A stretch of DNA of 64,000 bases from JABWBH01 sp964526695 (GCA_964526695.1 CAZGJA010000017.1:129744-193743), one strand, 5' to 3'. Shown: positions 1-9,322, numbered from the stretch's first letter. The notes: generated by a model not told the origin, from the letters alone. Made by a program: numbers and translations.

Positions 1-1153
1 GTTGCGCCGTCTCCGGCAGCAGCGCCGTGTTGATGTTGGCCAGAATCTCGAGCTTCTGGATCAGTGTCTTGGCCACCTGAATCTGATTGATGCCCGTCGC
101 CGCGCAGAAGTCGCGGACCGTCACCGGCTCGTACAACCGCGCGGTGATCTTCGGACCGCTCTGCACGGAGCGCCCTTCATCCTCGCCGCGACGGCGGTGA
201 ATCTTCCGACCCGTCGCTCCGCGCAGACGCTCCTTCCGCTCGGCCAGATCCTGGTCGCGCCACTCCTGGAGCTTCTCGTTGATGCTGCTGTCCGTCTGCG
301 TGGTTCGCCGCAGGTTCTGCGCCTTGATCCGGGCGGCTTCCTCGGCCTTGGTCTTCTTGCGCGCCCCTGCGCGAACTCCGCCGCGATTCAAATCGGTGGG
401 CGGGCTGACCCCCTCGCGCGGACCCGGCGCCGGGCGGGAACGCGGCTGGAACCGATCCGGCTCGGGCGCTTCATATCGAACCACACGGGGACCGGTGATC
501 TTCGCGGGCGCGGGCACGTGCTTCGGAGCCACCGGCTTCGGCGCGACCTCCGGAGCCTTCGCCGCAAGTTGACCAGCGCCCAGTGCTTCAGCAGGCGCGG
601 GTTGATCCGGCAGCCTGGGTCGCGCGGCATCCGGAGCGGCTTCAACGACGCCGTCGCGCTCCGCGGGCGACGTCGAGGGTTTCGCGTCCGGGACCGGCGA
701 CGACCTCGCCGCAGGCTCGAGCGGTTGTGCAGGCGCGATCAGCGCCGGCTTCTCTTCAGCGGCAGCGGGCGCGGCCGGCGCTTCGATGCGAATCGGCGTC
801 ACTTCGACGACCGGCTCATCCGGAATCATGAGCGTCGAGGGAAGCGAATCGGTCTCGTCCGACGGCGGTTCCTCGGTCTCCACGGCGACGGCGGAATCCC
901 CCTCCTCCGCCTCGCCCTCGGCCTTGCGGCGACGGCGCCTGACGCGGACCTTGGTGAGGTCGATCTGCTCGGCGGTTTCCACGGCGTTGTGGATCGCGCC
1001 CTCCGAGAACCACTCGCGTATGGTGGCCTCCAGTCCCGCGCTGAGCGTGGACATGTGGTTCTTCACCACTTCGCCCAGCCCTTCGGCGCGGCACTTCTCG
1101 AGGATCGCCTTGCTGTTGACCCCCAGTTCGTTCGCCAGGATGTGTACCCGCAT
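1..1153 (-). CDS. infB: translation initiation factor IF-2, N-terminal part (cut by window edge)
   Basis: GTPase that places initiator tRNA on the 30S subunit; only the N-terminal 384 or so residues are in the window, so the G domain is not visible. Translating the minus strand from 1153 gives MRVHILANELGVNSKAILEK, then a segment ending in an Arg-rich DLTKVRVRRRRRK: a first IF2_N domain. A long Pro/Ala/Lys-rich linker follows. Near the left edge a second IF2_N domain (PVTVRDFCAATGINQIQVAK) begins. The ATG at 1153 lies 26 bp downstream of the nusA stop and has GGAG just upstream; an in-frame TTG at 1165 is an alternative. nusA-infB is the usual operon order. Seen in sequence plus family knowledge; product very secure. 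Confidence 0.93.
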   Translation of the reverse strand, partial: MRVHILANELGVNSKAILEKCRAEGLGEVVKNHMSTLSAGLEATIREWFSEGAIHNAVETAEQIDLTKVRVRRRRRKAEGEAEEGDSAVAVETEEPPSDETDSLPSTLMIPDEPVVEVTPIRIEAPAAPAAAEEKPALIAPAQPLEPAARSSPVPDAKPSTSPAERDGVVEAAPDAARPRLPDQPAPAEALGAGQLAAKAPEVAPKPVAPKHVPAPAKITGPRVVRYEAPEPDRFQPRSRPAPGPREGVSPPTDLNRGGVRAGARKKTKAEEAARIKAQNLRRTTQTDSSINEKLQEWRDQDLAERKERLRGATGRKIHRRRGEDEGRSVQSGPKITARLYEPVTVRDFCAATGINQIQVAKTLIQKLEILANINTALLPETAQ

Positions 1154-1179
1154 CTTCTCCGTCAAACCGATTCCCCCAA

Positions 1180-2577
1180 TCAGGGCCTGTCAGCTACCCC
1201 CCCCGCAGATGTCGCGTTGCCGGCCCCGGCGTCCGCAAGGTCCGCCTCGTCAACCGGCGTCGCCGATTGCAAGTCCGCTTCCAGCTCCAATGCCTCCGCG
1301 GCGTCCAGCGCCGGGGTGGACGACGGAGCCGCGCCTTCAGCGACCGCGGACTCCACCGCGTCCGCCTTTGCCGCGGCTTCAACGACCGGGGTCTCGACCG
1401 CGGAGGCGACGGCGGCAGCGGAAGGCGTGATCTTCTTCGCCGCTTCGTCGGCGGAGGCGGCGATGCGCGCGGCCAGATCGGCCGGCGCCTCGAGCTCCTG
1501 CACCAGCGGCTCGGGACCGACGCGCGCCAGATCGTTCACCGAGATGATGCCCATCGCCAATATCTTGTCGAGCAGCACGTCGTCCACGCCCGGAACGTTG
1601 CGCAGCGTGCGCTCCATCTCGTCGATCGAGCGGTCGTATTCCGCGGGCGTGAGAATGTCGATGTCCCAGCCCGTCAGGCGCGACGCGAGGCGGACGTTTT
1701 GCCCGCGCTTGCCGATCGCCAGCGACAACTGGTCGTCCGACACCACCACCACCGCGTGCCCCAGCTCGAAGCAGAGGAAGACTTCCTTGATCTCCGCGGG
1801 CTTCAGCGCGTTGCCGATGAGGATCTGCGACGACTCGTTCCAGCGCACGATGTCGATCTTCTCGCCGTTGATCTCCTCCACGATGTTCTTGATGCGGCTG
1901 CCGCGCACCCCCACGCACGCGCCCACCGCGTCCACCTTCGAGTCGATCGACGACACCGCCACTTTGGTGCGATACCCCGGCTCGCGCGCCAGCGCGCGAA
2001 TCTCGATGATCCGCTCCGACACCTCCGGCACTTCCGCGTCGAACAGCCGCTTGATGAAATCCGGGTGCGTCCGCGTCAGCACGATGCGCACCTGGCTCGC
2101 CGACTCGCGCACGTCGAGGATCATCGCCCGCACGCGGTCCGCCGGGTGGTGCGTTTCGCCGGGCAACTGCTCGCTGCGCGGAATGATCGCCTCGCCCCGA
2201 CCGAGGTTGACGACCAGCGTCCCCCCCTCCATGCGCGTCGCCACCCCGGTCACCAGCGTTCCGACGCGCTTGGAAAACTCGTCAAAGATGGAGCTGCGCT
2301 CGTCCTCGCGCAGCTTCTGGATCATCACCTGCTTGGCCGTCTGCGCCGCGATGCGACCCAGCTCCTGCATCGAGACCGCCTTGCCGTCCACCGTGGCCGC
2401 AATGCTCCCGTTGGCCCGATCAATCGTCGCAATCACGTCCACCGCGTCGATGTACGTCCGGCGCGCGGCCGAGGCGATGGCCGCCTCAAGATCGACAAAG
2501 ATGCTCTCCTTGTCGATGTTCTTGTCGCGGCTGATCGCATCCACCATGTGCAGGAGGTCGGAATTCATGTTCGCCAT
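1180..2577 (-). CDS. nusA: transcription termination/antitermination factor NusA
   Basis: Binds RNA polymerase and nascent RNA, modulating pausing, termination and antitermination. The 465-residue product has the NusA N-terminal domain (MANMNSDLLHMVDAISRDKN onward), an S1 domain around 130-200 and two KH domains around 210-345, including GVRGSRIKNIVEEINGEKID and AIGKRGQNVRLASRLTGWDI. A helical region and an Ala/Glu-rich acidic tail follow. I start at the ATG at 2577 rather than at a longer reading frame because homology begins there; an ATG three codons later is possible. A consensus promoter (2919-2946) and an intrinsic terminator 27 nt before the start suggest transcription attenuation. rimP, the usual upstream neighbour, is not visible. 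Confidence 0.95.
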   Translation of the reverse strand: MANMNSDLLHMVDAISRDKNIDKESIFVDLEAAIASAARRTYIDAVDVIATIDRANGSIAATVDGKAVSMQELGRIAAQTAKQVMIQKLREDERSSIFDEFSKRVGTLVTGVATRMEGGTLVVNLGRGEAIIPRSEQLPGETHHPADRVRAMILDVRESASQVRIVLTRTHPDFIKRLFDAEVPEVSERIIEIRALAREPGYRTKVAVSSIDSKVDAVGACVGVRGSRIKNIVEEINGEKIDIVRWNESSQILIGNALKPAEIKEVFLCFELGHAVVVVSDDQLSLAIGKRGQNVRLASRLTGWDIDILTPAEYDRSIDEMERTLRNVPGVDDVLLDKILAMGIISVNDLARVGPEPLVQELEAPADLAARIAASADEAAKKITPSAAAVASAVETPVVEAAAKADAVESAVAEGAAPSSTPALDAAEALELEADLQSATPVDEADLADAGAGNATSAGGVADRP

Positions 2578-2603
2578 CAACGATCCCGGTTGACCCGATG
2601 CAA

Positions 2604-2638
2604 CAAAAAAAGTGGGCGAGGTCCAGGCCAGCCCACTT
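2604..2638 (-). terminator. intrinsic terminator/attenuator directly upstream of nusA
   Basis: On the minus strand an 8-bp stem (AAGTGGGC/GCCCACTT, 2631-2638 with 2610-2617) with a 13-nt loop is followed by seven U residues (2604-2610). It ends 27 nt before the nusA ATG and about 300 nt after the promoter, with no convincing gene between. That position fits a transcription attenuator of the nusA-infB operon better than the end of another gene. Confidence 0.75.
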
Positions 2639-2918
2639 GAACACGACCGTCTTACCATGCCCAAAGCGCAGGTTACATGGTGGCTTCCCCCCGAAGCGGG
2701 CGCTGAGCCGCCCCCGGACCGACCGAAGCGCGAAGATCTCGTCGATCATCACGCACGGCAGTCTGCCCCACAGTCCGCACTCTTGACGTTCATGATCAAG
2801 CCCACGATGCAGCACCCCACGGACGCCGCACGGCTGCCTACCCAACCCTCCGGCGACATCCGCCGAAGTCCAATAACTTCCTTCCTCTTATCGGAAAGAA
2901 GCACTCGAACGGACCACG

Positions 2919-2946
2919 ATTATAAGCCAAGCCCTAACCCTGTCAA
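2919..2946 (-). promoter_or_regulatory. consensus sigma-70 type promoter of nusA-infB
   Basis: Minus strand TTGACA (2941-2946), 16-nt spacer, TATAAT (2919-2924). Both hexamers match the consensus exactly. Transcription would start near 2912 and give a 5' leader of about 335 nt. The rest of 2578-3125 holds no gene I can support; a minus-strand reading frame through the leader into nusA has no recognisable homology. Confidence 0.8.
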
Positions 2947-3125
2947 TTCACGAGTGGGCCTCGCAAATGCCTCGAAAACGCAGGCTCGACCCGCGGCAGG
3001 CTTCGTTGAATTCGCTGGCCTCGAAACCGCCGATCCACTTGTAACCTCTTGATTACCAATAATTTATCACCGCATCAACGGCCCTTCGACATCGACCTTG
3101 AGCAGTTTCGACGGCTTCGTGCGGC

Positions 3126-4520
3126 TCACTGAGCCATCAGCGCCTCGACCTCCTCGGCTCGCACCGGGAGCTCGCCGCTAAGCACCTCAGCCCCCCCCTG
3201 AGAAGCCTCGCGCACGTGAACCGTTTGCTCCAATCGAACGCCGCCGAACTCCGCTTTCAGTAAAGCGTTCACCCGATCCATGCGCACGACGTCCTTGAGC
3301 GGACCCGTCAACTCCTCAAGCCGCCAGATCGCCGGTGTCAGGTAGATGCCCGGCTCGATCGTCACGCACATGCCCGGCGCAAGGTCGCGGTCCAGGCGCA
3401 GAAACTTCGATCCAAATTCAGCAGGCCGGGTGCGTCCGGGCGCGTAGCCCGCAAGATCGCCGAAGTCCTCCATGTCATGCACGTCCAGGCCGATCAGGTG
3501 CCCGACGCCGTGCGGGAAGAAGAGCGTGTGCGCGCGTCGCTCCGTCAGCGCCGTCGCGTCGCCGACCAGCAGCCCCGCGGCGACCAGCCCCTCACACAGC
3601 ACCTTGGCCGCGAGAAAGTGAACGTCTCGGTATCGCGCGCCCGGCACGCACGCGGCGATCGCGGCGTCCATCGCGCGATGCACCGCGTTGTAGATGTCCC
3701 GCTGCTGCGACGTGAATCGCCCGTCCACCGGATAAACCCGCGTCACGTCGCACGCGTATCCGCCCGGCTCCTCCGATCCAGCGTCCGACAGCAGCAGCGA
3801 ACCGTCCCGCAGACGCCCCGGATAGCCGTTGCTGTGCAGCACTTCGCCGTGCACCGTGATGATCGGCGTGAACGACGGCTGCTGCTGATGCCGCACGAGC
3901 ACCTCGAAGAACGCCGCGGCGGCCTGCGCCTCGGTTCCCCCGCGCCGACACGCCTTCGCGACGGCGAGCTGCGCCTCGACGTTGACCTTGGCCGCCCGGC
4001 GCATCGCCTCCAACTCATGCTGATCCTTGCACAGCCGCAGGTCGATGACCGCCAGCAGCTCGTCGGCGCTGGCCGGGGACAGGCCCAGCGCCCCGCCCCA
4101 TTCGCGCGTGGGCAGATCGGCCGAGGCGATCATGCCCGCCGTCCGCCCCGCCAGCTTCGCCGCCAGCGTGGCGCGGTCCAGCACGCGCGACACGCTCAGC
4201 CCCCCGGCCGTCGCAAGGTCCGCATCCGTCGCGCCCGGACCCATCCACACCTCATCGTCGCTGGTCCACGGCTGGCGAAACAGCATGCAGCCCGCGTCGC
4301 CGTCGCTGCCCGGCTCGATCAGCAGCGCTGCATCCTCGACCGGCGCGCCGCCGAAGTACAGATACGTGCTCTGCGCGCGAAACACGTGCGCGTTGGCCGG
4401 GTAGTTCCGCGCGGGCGCGTGCCCGGAGAAGACGACCATCGGACGGCGGAGCTTCGACGCAAATCGCCGACGCCGCTCGCGATACACGCTGGCCGGCGCG
4501 GTCATGTTGAACGCAGGCAT
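3126..4520 (-). CDS. Xaa-Pro aminopeptidase (M24B family, PepP-like)
   Basis: Cytoplasmic metallopeptidase that removes an N-terminal residue preceding proline. 464 residues: an AMP_N-type N-terminal domain (about 10-140: FSGHAPARNYPANAHVFRAQ) and a pita-bread M24 domain. Likely metal ligands are the Asp residues in SDAGSEEPGGYACDVTRVYP, His in FFPHGVGHLIGLDVHDMEDF, Glu in VTIEPGIYLTP and Glu in VRLEQTVHV. The ATG at 4520 has GGGGAGGG upstream, so I prefer it to an earlier in-frame start. Monocistronic on the minus strand. The M24 fold is also used by non-Pro dipeptidases, so substrate specificity is inferred. Confidence 0.88.
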   Translation of the reverse strand: MPAFNMTAPASVYRERRRRFASKLRRPMVVFSGHAPARNYPANAHVFRAQSTYLYFGGAPVEDAALLIEPGSDGDAGCMLFRQPWTSDDEVWMGPGATDADLATAGGLSVSRVLDRATLAAKLAGRTAGMIASADLPTREWGGALGLSPASADELLAVIDLRLCKDQHELEAMRRAAKVNVEAQLAVAKACRRGGTEAQAAAAFFEVLVRHQQQPSFTPIITVHGEVLHSNGYPGRLRDGSLLLSDAGSEEPGGYACDVTRVYPVDGRFTSQQRDIYNAVHRAMDAAIAACVPGARYRDVHFLAAKVLCEGLVAAGLLVGDATALTERRAHTLFFPHGVGHLIGLDVHDMEDFGDLAGYAPGRTRPAEFGSKFLRLDRDLAPGMCVTIEPGIYLTPAIWRLEELTGPLKDVVRMDRVNALLKAEFGGVRLEQTVHVREASQGGAEVLSGELPVRAEEVEALMAQ

Positions 4521-4943
4521 GAACAGCCCTCCCCTGAGCCTCTCGCGGCTCAATCGCCAAGATACTTCAAGCATCGGGGTCGGAACAGAAGCGCGCGCGC
4601 CGGCTCGTGAGGGCGAGTGCGTGACCGTTCGGGCAACTGCCCACCTCAGGGGTCGGCTTCAGACGACCGGTTCTCGCCACCGACTTGAGTCGGTGGGATT
4701 GCCCAGGTCGCAAGCTCATCCGAGCCGGCTTCAGCCGGACTTGCCACACCGCTCAAAGTCCGGCTGAAGCCGGCTGGCTTGATTTGGAATCGCGATCACC
4801 CCCCGCTGAAGCGGGGGGCAGAAACCGGTCGGCTGAAGCCGACCCCCAAGCCGGCGCTGATCGACACTCCAACATGCACACAACGTCGCAGGAATCCGAC
4901 GTAGGTGTCACGCAGCTCGTCGGAAGACAACCGCATCGGTCCT
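4521..4943. repeat. intergenic region with GCCGGCTTCAGCCGG-type palindromes
   Basis: No gene seen. From about 4670 to 4855 there are several short palindromes: ACTTGAGTCGGT, AGCCGGCTTCAGCCGGACTT (4729-4748), AGTCCGGCTGAAGCCGGCTG (4756-4775), CCCCCGCTGAAGCGGGGGGC (4800-4820) and GGTCGGCTGAAGCCGACC. The same family recurs at 24.1-24.3, 51.7 and 56.4-56.6 kb. Confidence 0.7.
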
Positions 4944-7151
4944 CTACTTGGGCGGCGCGCTCGACGGCGCGCTGGCGGGCGCGCTGACTGGTGCGCTGAA
5001 CCGAACGGACAGGTGCGCGCCGTATTGATCGGGCGGCGCGTCCCAGGTGTGGAAGGAGGCGAACTCGATCCGTTGCCCGATCAGCGCCAGTTGTCGCAGC
5101 GTGGGGATCATCCGTTCGAGCGGATCGTCCGACGCGCCCGGCTTGGCGGGAATCTCAATGTCCAGAAACTCCTCGCCGCGGTTGACCCGCAGCATCGGCC
5201 CCATCGCGCGGTGCGAGTTCACCAGCCGCCGCCGCAGATCCCCGCCCGTGTTCTCCAGCGTGAGCAACTGACCGTCAACGCCCAGGATCCAGTCGTCCAC
5301 CGCGAGATGCTCAGCCGCCGGCGCTTCGGCGTGAACCTCGGTGATCCGCGCGACGCCGCGCGGACCGTCAAACTCGACCGCGACCCCCAGCCGGGGAAGG
5401 AGCGATCGACCCGAAGGTCCCAGCCACGCCGACGCATCGAACGGCGACTCTCGCCCGGCCTGATGATCGGTAAGCCAGCGCGCCACCAGGCTCGCGGCGA
5501 GCGCCGGCTGCGCCGTGGCGATGTCGCCGCTGCGGGACGGGCGGTTCAGCAGATCGCGCAGATCCCGCTGTCCTGCCGGGTCGGTTCGCGGAGCGCGGTG
5601 CGACTCGATCACCGATCGCAGATGATCCTCGCTGAGCGCAACCACGAGCCAGCCTTCGATCGGCGCGAACGAAGGACTCAGCGCCGGCACGCTGGCAGCC
5701 GTCGCCGCCGTAACGGCAGCATCCACGGGCCAATCGAGAATCGTCAGCGGGGTGCCAAGCTGGTCGCCTTGACGCAAAACAACCCGCGGCGCCGAGCCAT
5801 CCGTCGTCGCGGCGACCTGCTCCTGTGTCTCGTCCTCAGCGCCTGCGCCCCCCGCGTCCACGGCGCCCTCGTTCGCCTCGCGCACGGCGCCTTCGATCGC
5901 CTCGCCAACAGATCCTTCACCGGTCGCTTCGCCGGCGCTGGGCACGGCATCGTCGGTAGCCGCCTCCGCAGCCGGTTGAACCAGCGCAGCGAGCGCTTGC
6001 GTCAGCTCGCGAGCGACGCCTCGCGCGTCCTCGCACTCGATGAAGACGGCAAGCTGCGGGACGCAAGGCCGCGCGGGCAGGGCACGACCCCACACGGCCA
6101 CCGTCCTTCGCCCCACCTTCGACACGAGATTCTCAATCACGGGGCGCAGCGGCAGCGTTTCATCGACCAGCGACAGCCATCTCGATGCCCAGTGCCCGTC
6201 GCCCCGCGACCATGCAGTCAACCCCTCGCGCCAATCCGCGGTCGTCGCCCACGCCATGAGCGTCGTGGCCGGCAGCCGCTGCAGAACCTCCAGCGCAGAG
6301 CGGGACATCGCTTCGCCCGCGGCCACCGACTTCGCCCGCGCACGGAAATCCAGGTCCACCTGCCCATCTCGATCGTCGATCGTCAGCAGTGCAACGTCGA
6401 AGCCGAGGTTCCACTCGCGCGGCTCCCCCGCGCCGATCGGCGCCGCCGGCGGTCGGCGCAACCCCACCAGCACCAGCGGGCGCGAGGACAGCGCCGAGCA
6501 CAACTTCTTGAACGACGGATCCGATGACCATCCCGCAGGCTTCTTCTCCTGCATCAGCGCCGCCACGCGAGCGAACATCGGTGAAGGGGCGCTCTTGCGG
6601 CAGATCGCCACGAGTCGGTCTCGCGCCGCCACTTTCAGTGCCGCCGTCTCGAACGTCAGAGTCTTATCCCTACGCTCGGCGCTATCGCGCCGCGACGGGG
6701 GAAACCACTCGTTGAGCCAGCTATCCTCCCCCAGTCGAATCAAGAGCACCGCGCCGTCGAGGTCGCGCCAGGAGTTGGCGCAGTACGCGGCCTCGCAGCT
6801 CATCAGTTTCTCCAGGTGCGCAGGCTGCGTGACGCCCGTCAGCGCCGCCACGCTCTTGCGAAAGTCCGCCATGTCGCCCACAGGCGCCGGACGCCCGACC
6901 AGCAGGGGCAGGATCGTCGCCGCCCGCGTGCGCTGCATCGCGGCCTCCAGTTCCGAGAGACGGCGAACCTCGAGATAGAAGTTGGCTTCGGGCGGGATCA
7001 AGGAAGCAAAGGACGGCTTGGCGGAGTTCGCGCCTTCCTGAGCGGGCCGCGCGTGGACCTTCAACGGCAGGCAGCAAAGCACCCCCGTGGCGGCCAACAC
7101 CGCGAGAATGGGGGTTCCAAATGCGCCAGCGCGTGATCTACTTCCCACCAT
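4944..7151 (-). CDS. secreted/periplasmic protein of unknown function with C-terminal PDZ-like domain
   Basis: 735 residues. An N-terminal hydrophobic signal segment (about 12-34, ending LPLKVHARP) is followed by PPEANFYLEVRRLSELEAAM, reminiscent of secreted planctomycete proteins (DUF3352-like) that begin 'Pxdt..yi.v..l'. A low-complexity Ala/Glu/Gly stretch (about 415-475) separates the body from the C-terminal part. That part contains HLAVDDWILGVDGQLL and LRVNRGEEFLDIEIP, the pattern of a PDZ domain. It lies 91 bp downstream of a sigma/anti-sigma pair in the same direction, so it may be part of that operon or a target of that sigma factor (inference). Function not known. Confidence 0.65.
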   Translation of the reverse strand: MVGSRSRAGAFGTPILAVLAATGVLCCLPLKVHARPAQEGANSAKPSFASLIPPEANFYLEVRRLSELEAAMQRTRAATILPLLVGRPAPVGDMADFRKSVAALTGVTQPAHLEKLMSCEAAYCANSWRDLDGAVLLIRLGEDSWLNEWFPPSRRDSAERRDKTLTFETAALKVAARDRLVAICRKSAPSPMFARVAALMQEKKPAGWSSDPSFKKLCSALSSRPLVLVGLRRPPAAPIGAGEPREWNLGFDVALLTIDDRDGQVDLDFRARAKSVAAGEAMSRSALEVLQRLPATTLMAWATTADWREGLTAWSRGDGHWASRWLSLVDETLPLRPVIENLVSKVGRRTVAVWGRALPARPCVPQLAVFIECEDARGVARELTQALAALVQPAAEAATDDAVPSAGEATGEGSVGEAIEGAVREANEGAVDAGGAGAEDETQEQVAATTDGSAPRVVLRQGDQLGTPLTILDWPVDAAVTAATAASVPALSPSFAPIEGWLVVALSEDHLRSVIESHRAPRTDPAGQRDLRDLLNRPSRSGDIATAQPALAASLVARWLTDHQAGRESPFDASAWLGPSGRSLLPRLGVAVEFDGPRGVARITEVHAEAPAAEHLAVDDWILGVDGQLLTLENTGGDLRRRLVNSHRAMGPMLRVNRGEEFLDIEIPAKPGASDDPLERMIPTLRQLALIGQRIEFASFHTWDAPPDQYGAHLSVRFSAPVSAPASAPSSAPPK

Positions 7152-7242
7152 CCGTCGTCAGCCTCTCGACTCTCGCCGTCGCTCGCTCCCGGCCAGGTCG
7201 CGCAGGAGGCCCGTCATGGACCAAGACTCGCCGAATGGAGGG

Positions 7243-7887
7243 CTAGAGCCGCAAATCGTCTGAGTCGGACGCCCCCGAGTTGCCAAGCTCCGCCGCCGGG
7301 GACTTAAGCCCGTCCGAATCCGGAGCATCCTGCAACTCGACCGGATACAGGGAACTCTCTCCGGGCTGGATCGGCGGGGCGGAAAAGGCGGGCACGCCCT
7401 CATCCAAACCTTGTCGCGTGAGCTGCTGATCGAGGGCGCGCAGCCACTGCTGCCATGCGTCCTGTACATCTTCCGGGCGGGGAACGTCGCCGGTCTCGGC
7501 TTCCGGCGGCGCCGGCTCGCCGATGGCCATCTTGCCCGCGACGAGGTGCCTGCCCGTCGGGCTGTACGGACCGTACATCAGAAATGCGACCGCCGCCGCC
7601 GCGGCAAGCGCGGCGCCGAGGTACAGCAAGCGACGATCCTTTAGCCACGAGTGACGCGACGGCGCGGTGGGCAGGCACGCCATGAGCCGATCGGTGAAGG
7701 CGTCGCACAGCCCTTCCGGCTCCTGCTCGTCGGTCTTGACGACGTGCTCGACGACCTCCAGGAGGGCGAGTCGCCGGCGGCAGTCTTCGCAGTCGAGGCG
7801 ATGCGCGGCGAACTCGGTGGCTAACGTCGCCATCAGCTCGCCGTCCATGTAGGCGTCAAAGAGGTTTCTGGCTTGATCGCAGTTCAT
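7243..7887 (-). CDS. zinc-finger anti-sigma factor (zf-HC2), membrane-anchored
   Basis: 214 residues. The N-terminal anti-sigma zinc-binding motif is visible as MNCDQARNLFDAYMDGEL...HRLDCEDCRRRLA (His-x3-Cys-x2-Cys). A single membrane segment at about 103-122 (LLYLGAALAAAAAVAFLMYG) and an Asp/Pro-rich extracytoplasmic tail follow. Families of this type bind and inhibit the ECF sigma factor encoded just upstream. The start is the ATG at 7887, where the zinc-finger homology begins; the frame is open further upstream but overlaps the sigma gene and has no homology. Signal and target genes are unknown. Confidence 0.85.
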   Translation of the reverse strand: MNCDQARNLFDAYMDGELMATLATEFAAHRLDCEDCRRRLALLEVVEHVVKTDEQEPEGLCDAFTDRLMACLPTAPSRHSWLKDRRLLYLGAALAAAAAVAFLMYGPYSPTGRHLVAGKMAIGEPAPPEAETGDVPRPEDVQDAWQQWLRALDQQLTRQGLDEGVPAFSAPPIQPGESSLYPVELQDAPDSDGLKSPAAELGNSGASDSDDLRL

Positions 7888-7991
7888 GTCTTGCCCGCCC
7901 CACAGGGCGCACTCCGCGTCGGCGCGACGGGTTCGCGCCGCGACATCCGGGCGGGCAGCTTGCGGACGCGCCGCATGGCGCGATCCTGACG

Positions 7992-8615
7992 TCAGCCCGC
8001 CGCGATCCGCAACGGGCTTTCCGCGTACTCCCGACCGAACTGTGTTTCCAACGACTCCCGCAGCCTTGCCCGCGCGCGATGAAGATGACTCTTCACCGTC
8101 GCCACCGGCACCTGCATGATCTCGGCGATGTCCTGACAACTCTGCTCCTGGCGGTAGAACAGCAGCACCGCCGCCCGCTGCGGCGCGCTCAACTCGTCCA
8201 CCGCCCCCCACACGGCCGAGCGGACCGCCCGGCAGCGTTCGGACTCGACCAGCGCATCCTCCGGCGGCTGCTCATGCCGGCACAACGCGGCAAAATCCAC
8301 GTCGCCGGTCATCGCCTTGCGCCGCCTCATCGAGTTGAGGCAGACGCGATACGCAATCGTAAACAGCCACGTGCTGAAGCGATACTGCGTGGAGAACGAA
8401 TCCAGCGCCGAGAAGGCCCGCAGGAATGCTTCCTGACAGGCGTCCTCCGCGTCGTGCGCGTTTCCCACGATCCGCACCACGAAGGAGAAGAGCCGGTCCT
8501 TGTGAAGGTCGATCAGTTCACGCAGCGCCGCACGATCGCCGCGCCGCGCCTGGTCCACCAGAACCTTCTCATCCGAACGACTCATCCCCTGCGGGGAATC
8601 GCTGAGCGTTGTCAT
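7992..8615 (-). CDS. ECF RNA polymerase sigma factor
   Basis: 207 residues with sigma-70 region 2 (LIDLHKDRLFSFVVRIVGNA, DAEDACQEAFLRAF, FSTWLFTIAYRVCLNSMRRR) and region 4 (LSAPQRAAVLLFYRQEQSCQ, IAEIMQVPVATVKSHLHRAR). No region 1.1 or 3, as in extracytoplasmic-function sigma factors. It redirects RNA polymerase to a dedicated regulon and is followed by its probable anti-sigma factor 104 bp downstream. A TATAAT on the minus strand at 8633-8638 lies about 18 nt before the ATG, with a poor -35, so transcription may begin with a very short 5' UTR. Confidence 0.92.
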   Translation of the reverse strand: MTTLSDSPQGMSRSDEKVLVDQARRGDRAALRELIDLHKDRLFSFVVRIVGNAHDAEDACQEAFLRAFSALDSFSTQYRFSTWLFTIAYRVCLNSMRRRKAMTGDVDFAALCRHEQPPEDALVESERCRAVRSAVWGAVDELSAPQRAAVLLFYRQEQSCQDIAEIMQVPVATVKSHLHRARARLRESLETQFGREYAESPLRIAAG

Positions 8616-8750
8616 AACGACACCCTCATTCTATTATACCGGTCAGGGGCGAGAAGCGCTGCGATGCGCCTTCGCAAGCCTGAGCCGATGGAATCCACTT
8701 CAGCACCGATCACACGAACTACCGCTTAACCCATTTACCGACAAAGGGTT

Positions 8751-9221
8751 ATGTCAAAGCCCGCTTCATCCACCGAGTCCATCTGCCGCAACCGCAACGC
8801 GACCTTTCGCTACGAGGTCCTCGAAAAACTCGACTGCGGCGTCATCCTCACCGGCAGCGAGGTCAAGAGCCTCCGCGATCATCGCGCCTCGCTGGACGAA
8901 GCTTTCGCCCGTCTCCGCGATGGAGCGCTGTGGCTTTTCGGCTTTCACATCGCCCCCTACGAGCAGGCCGGTCCGCGAAACCACGAGCCGCTCCGACCTC
9001 GCAAGCTCCTTCTGCACCGCAGCGAGCTGGACAAGATCCTCCCCAAGCTCCAGCAGAAAGGCTTAACGCTGATTCCGATCCACGCTTTCTTCAACGAGCG
9101 CGGCATCTGCAAAATCCGATTGGGCCTCGCCAAAGGAAAGAAAACCCACGACAAGCGCCAGTCCCTTCGCGAGCGCGACGATAAGCGGAACATGCAGCGG
9201 GCCATGCGTCGCACCCGCTGA
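8751..9221 (+). CDS. smpB: SsrA-binding protein SmpB
   Basis: Partner of tmRNA in trans-translation, delivering tmRNA to stalled ribosomes. 156 residues, the normal length. Family signatures: RNRNATFRYEVLEKLDCGVI, LTGSEVKSLRDHRASLDEAF, GFHIAPYEQAG, RKLLLHRSELDKI, LIPIHAFFNERGICKIRLGL, AKGKKTHDKRQSLRERD, and a basic tail that enters the decoding site. Transcribed away from the ECF sigma gene. The ssrA RNA gene was not recognised nearby. Confidence 0.97.
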   Translation: MSKPASSTESICRNRNATFRYEVLEKLDCGVILTGSEVKSLRDHRASLDEAFARLRDGALWLFGFHIAPYEQAGPRNHEPLRPRKLLLHRSELDKILPKLQQKGLTLIPIHAFFNERGICKIRLGLAKGKKTHDKRQSLRERDDKRNMQRAMRRTR

Positions 9222-9322
9222 ACGTCGAACCGTCGGGTCGCCGCGTGCTCCCTCAAGACTGCAGGGACCGCCCGGTCGCCCGCAATGCCAAACCCCCACT
9301 CGCCTCGATATCGGTCCATGAG

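Noticed and set aside
2..2593. Very long plus-strand reading frame opposite nusA-infB
   Set aside because: Arg/Ala/Ser-rich translation with no motifs; the minus strand encodes NusA and IF-2 in full agreement with family signatures.
2486..2845. Minus-strand 119-codon frame through the nusA leader into nusA
   Set aside because: No homology, overlaps nusA in another frame, and crosses the attenuator hairpin; not convincing as a leader peptide.
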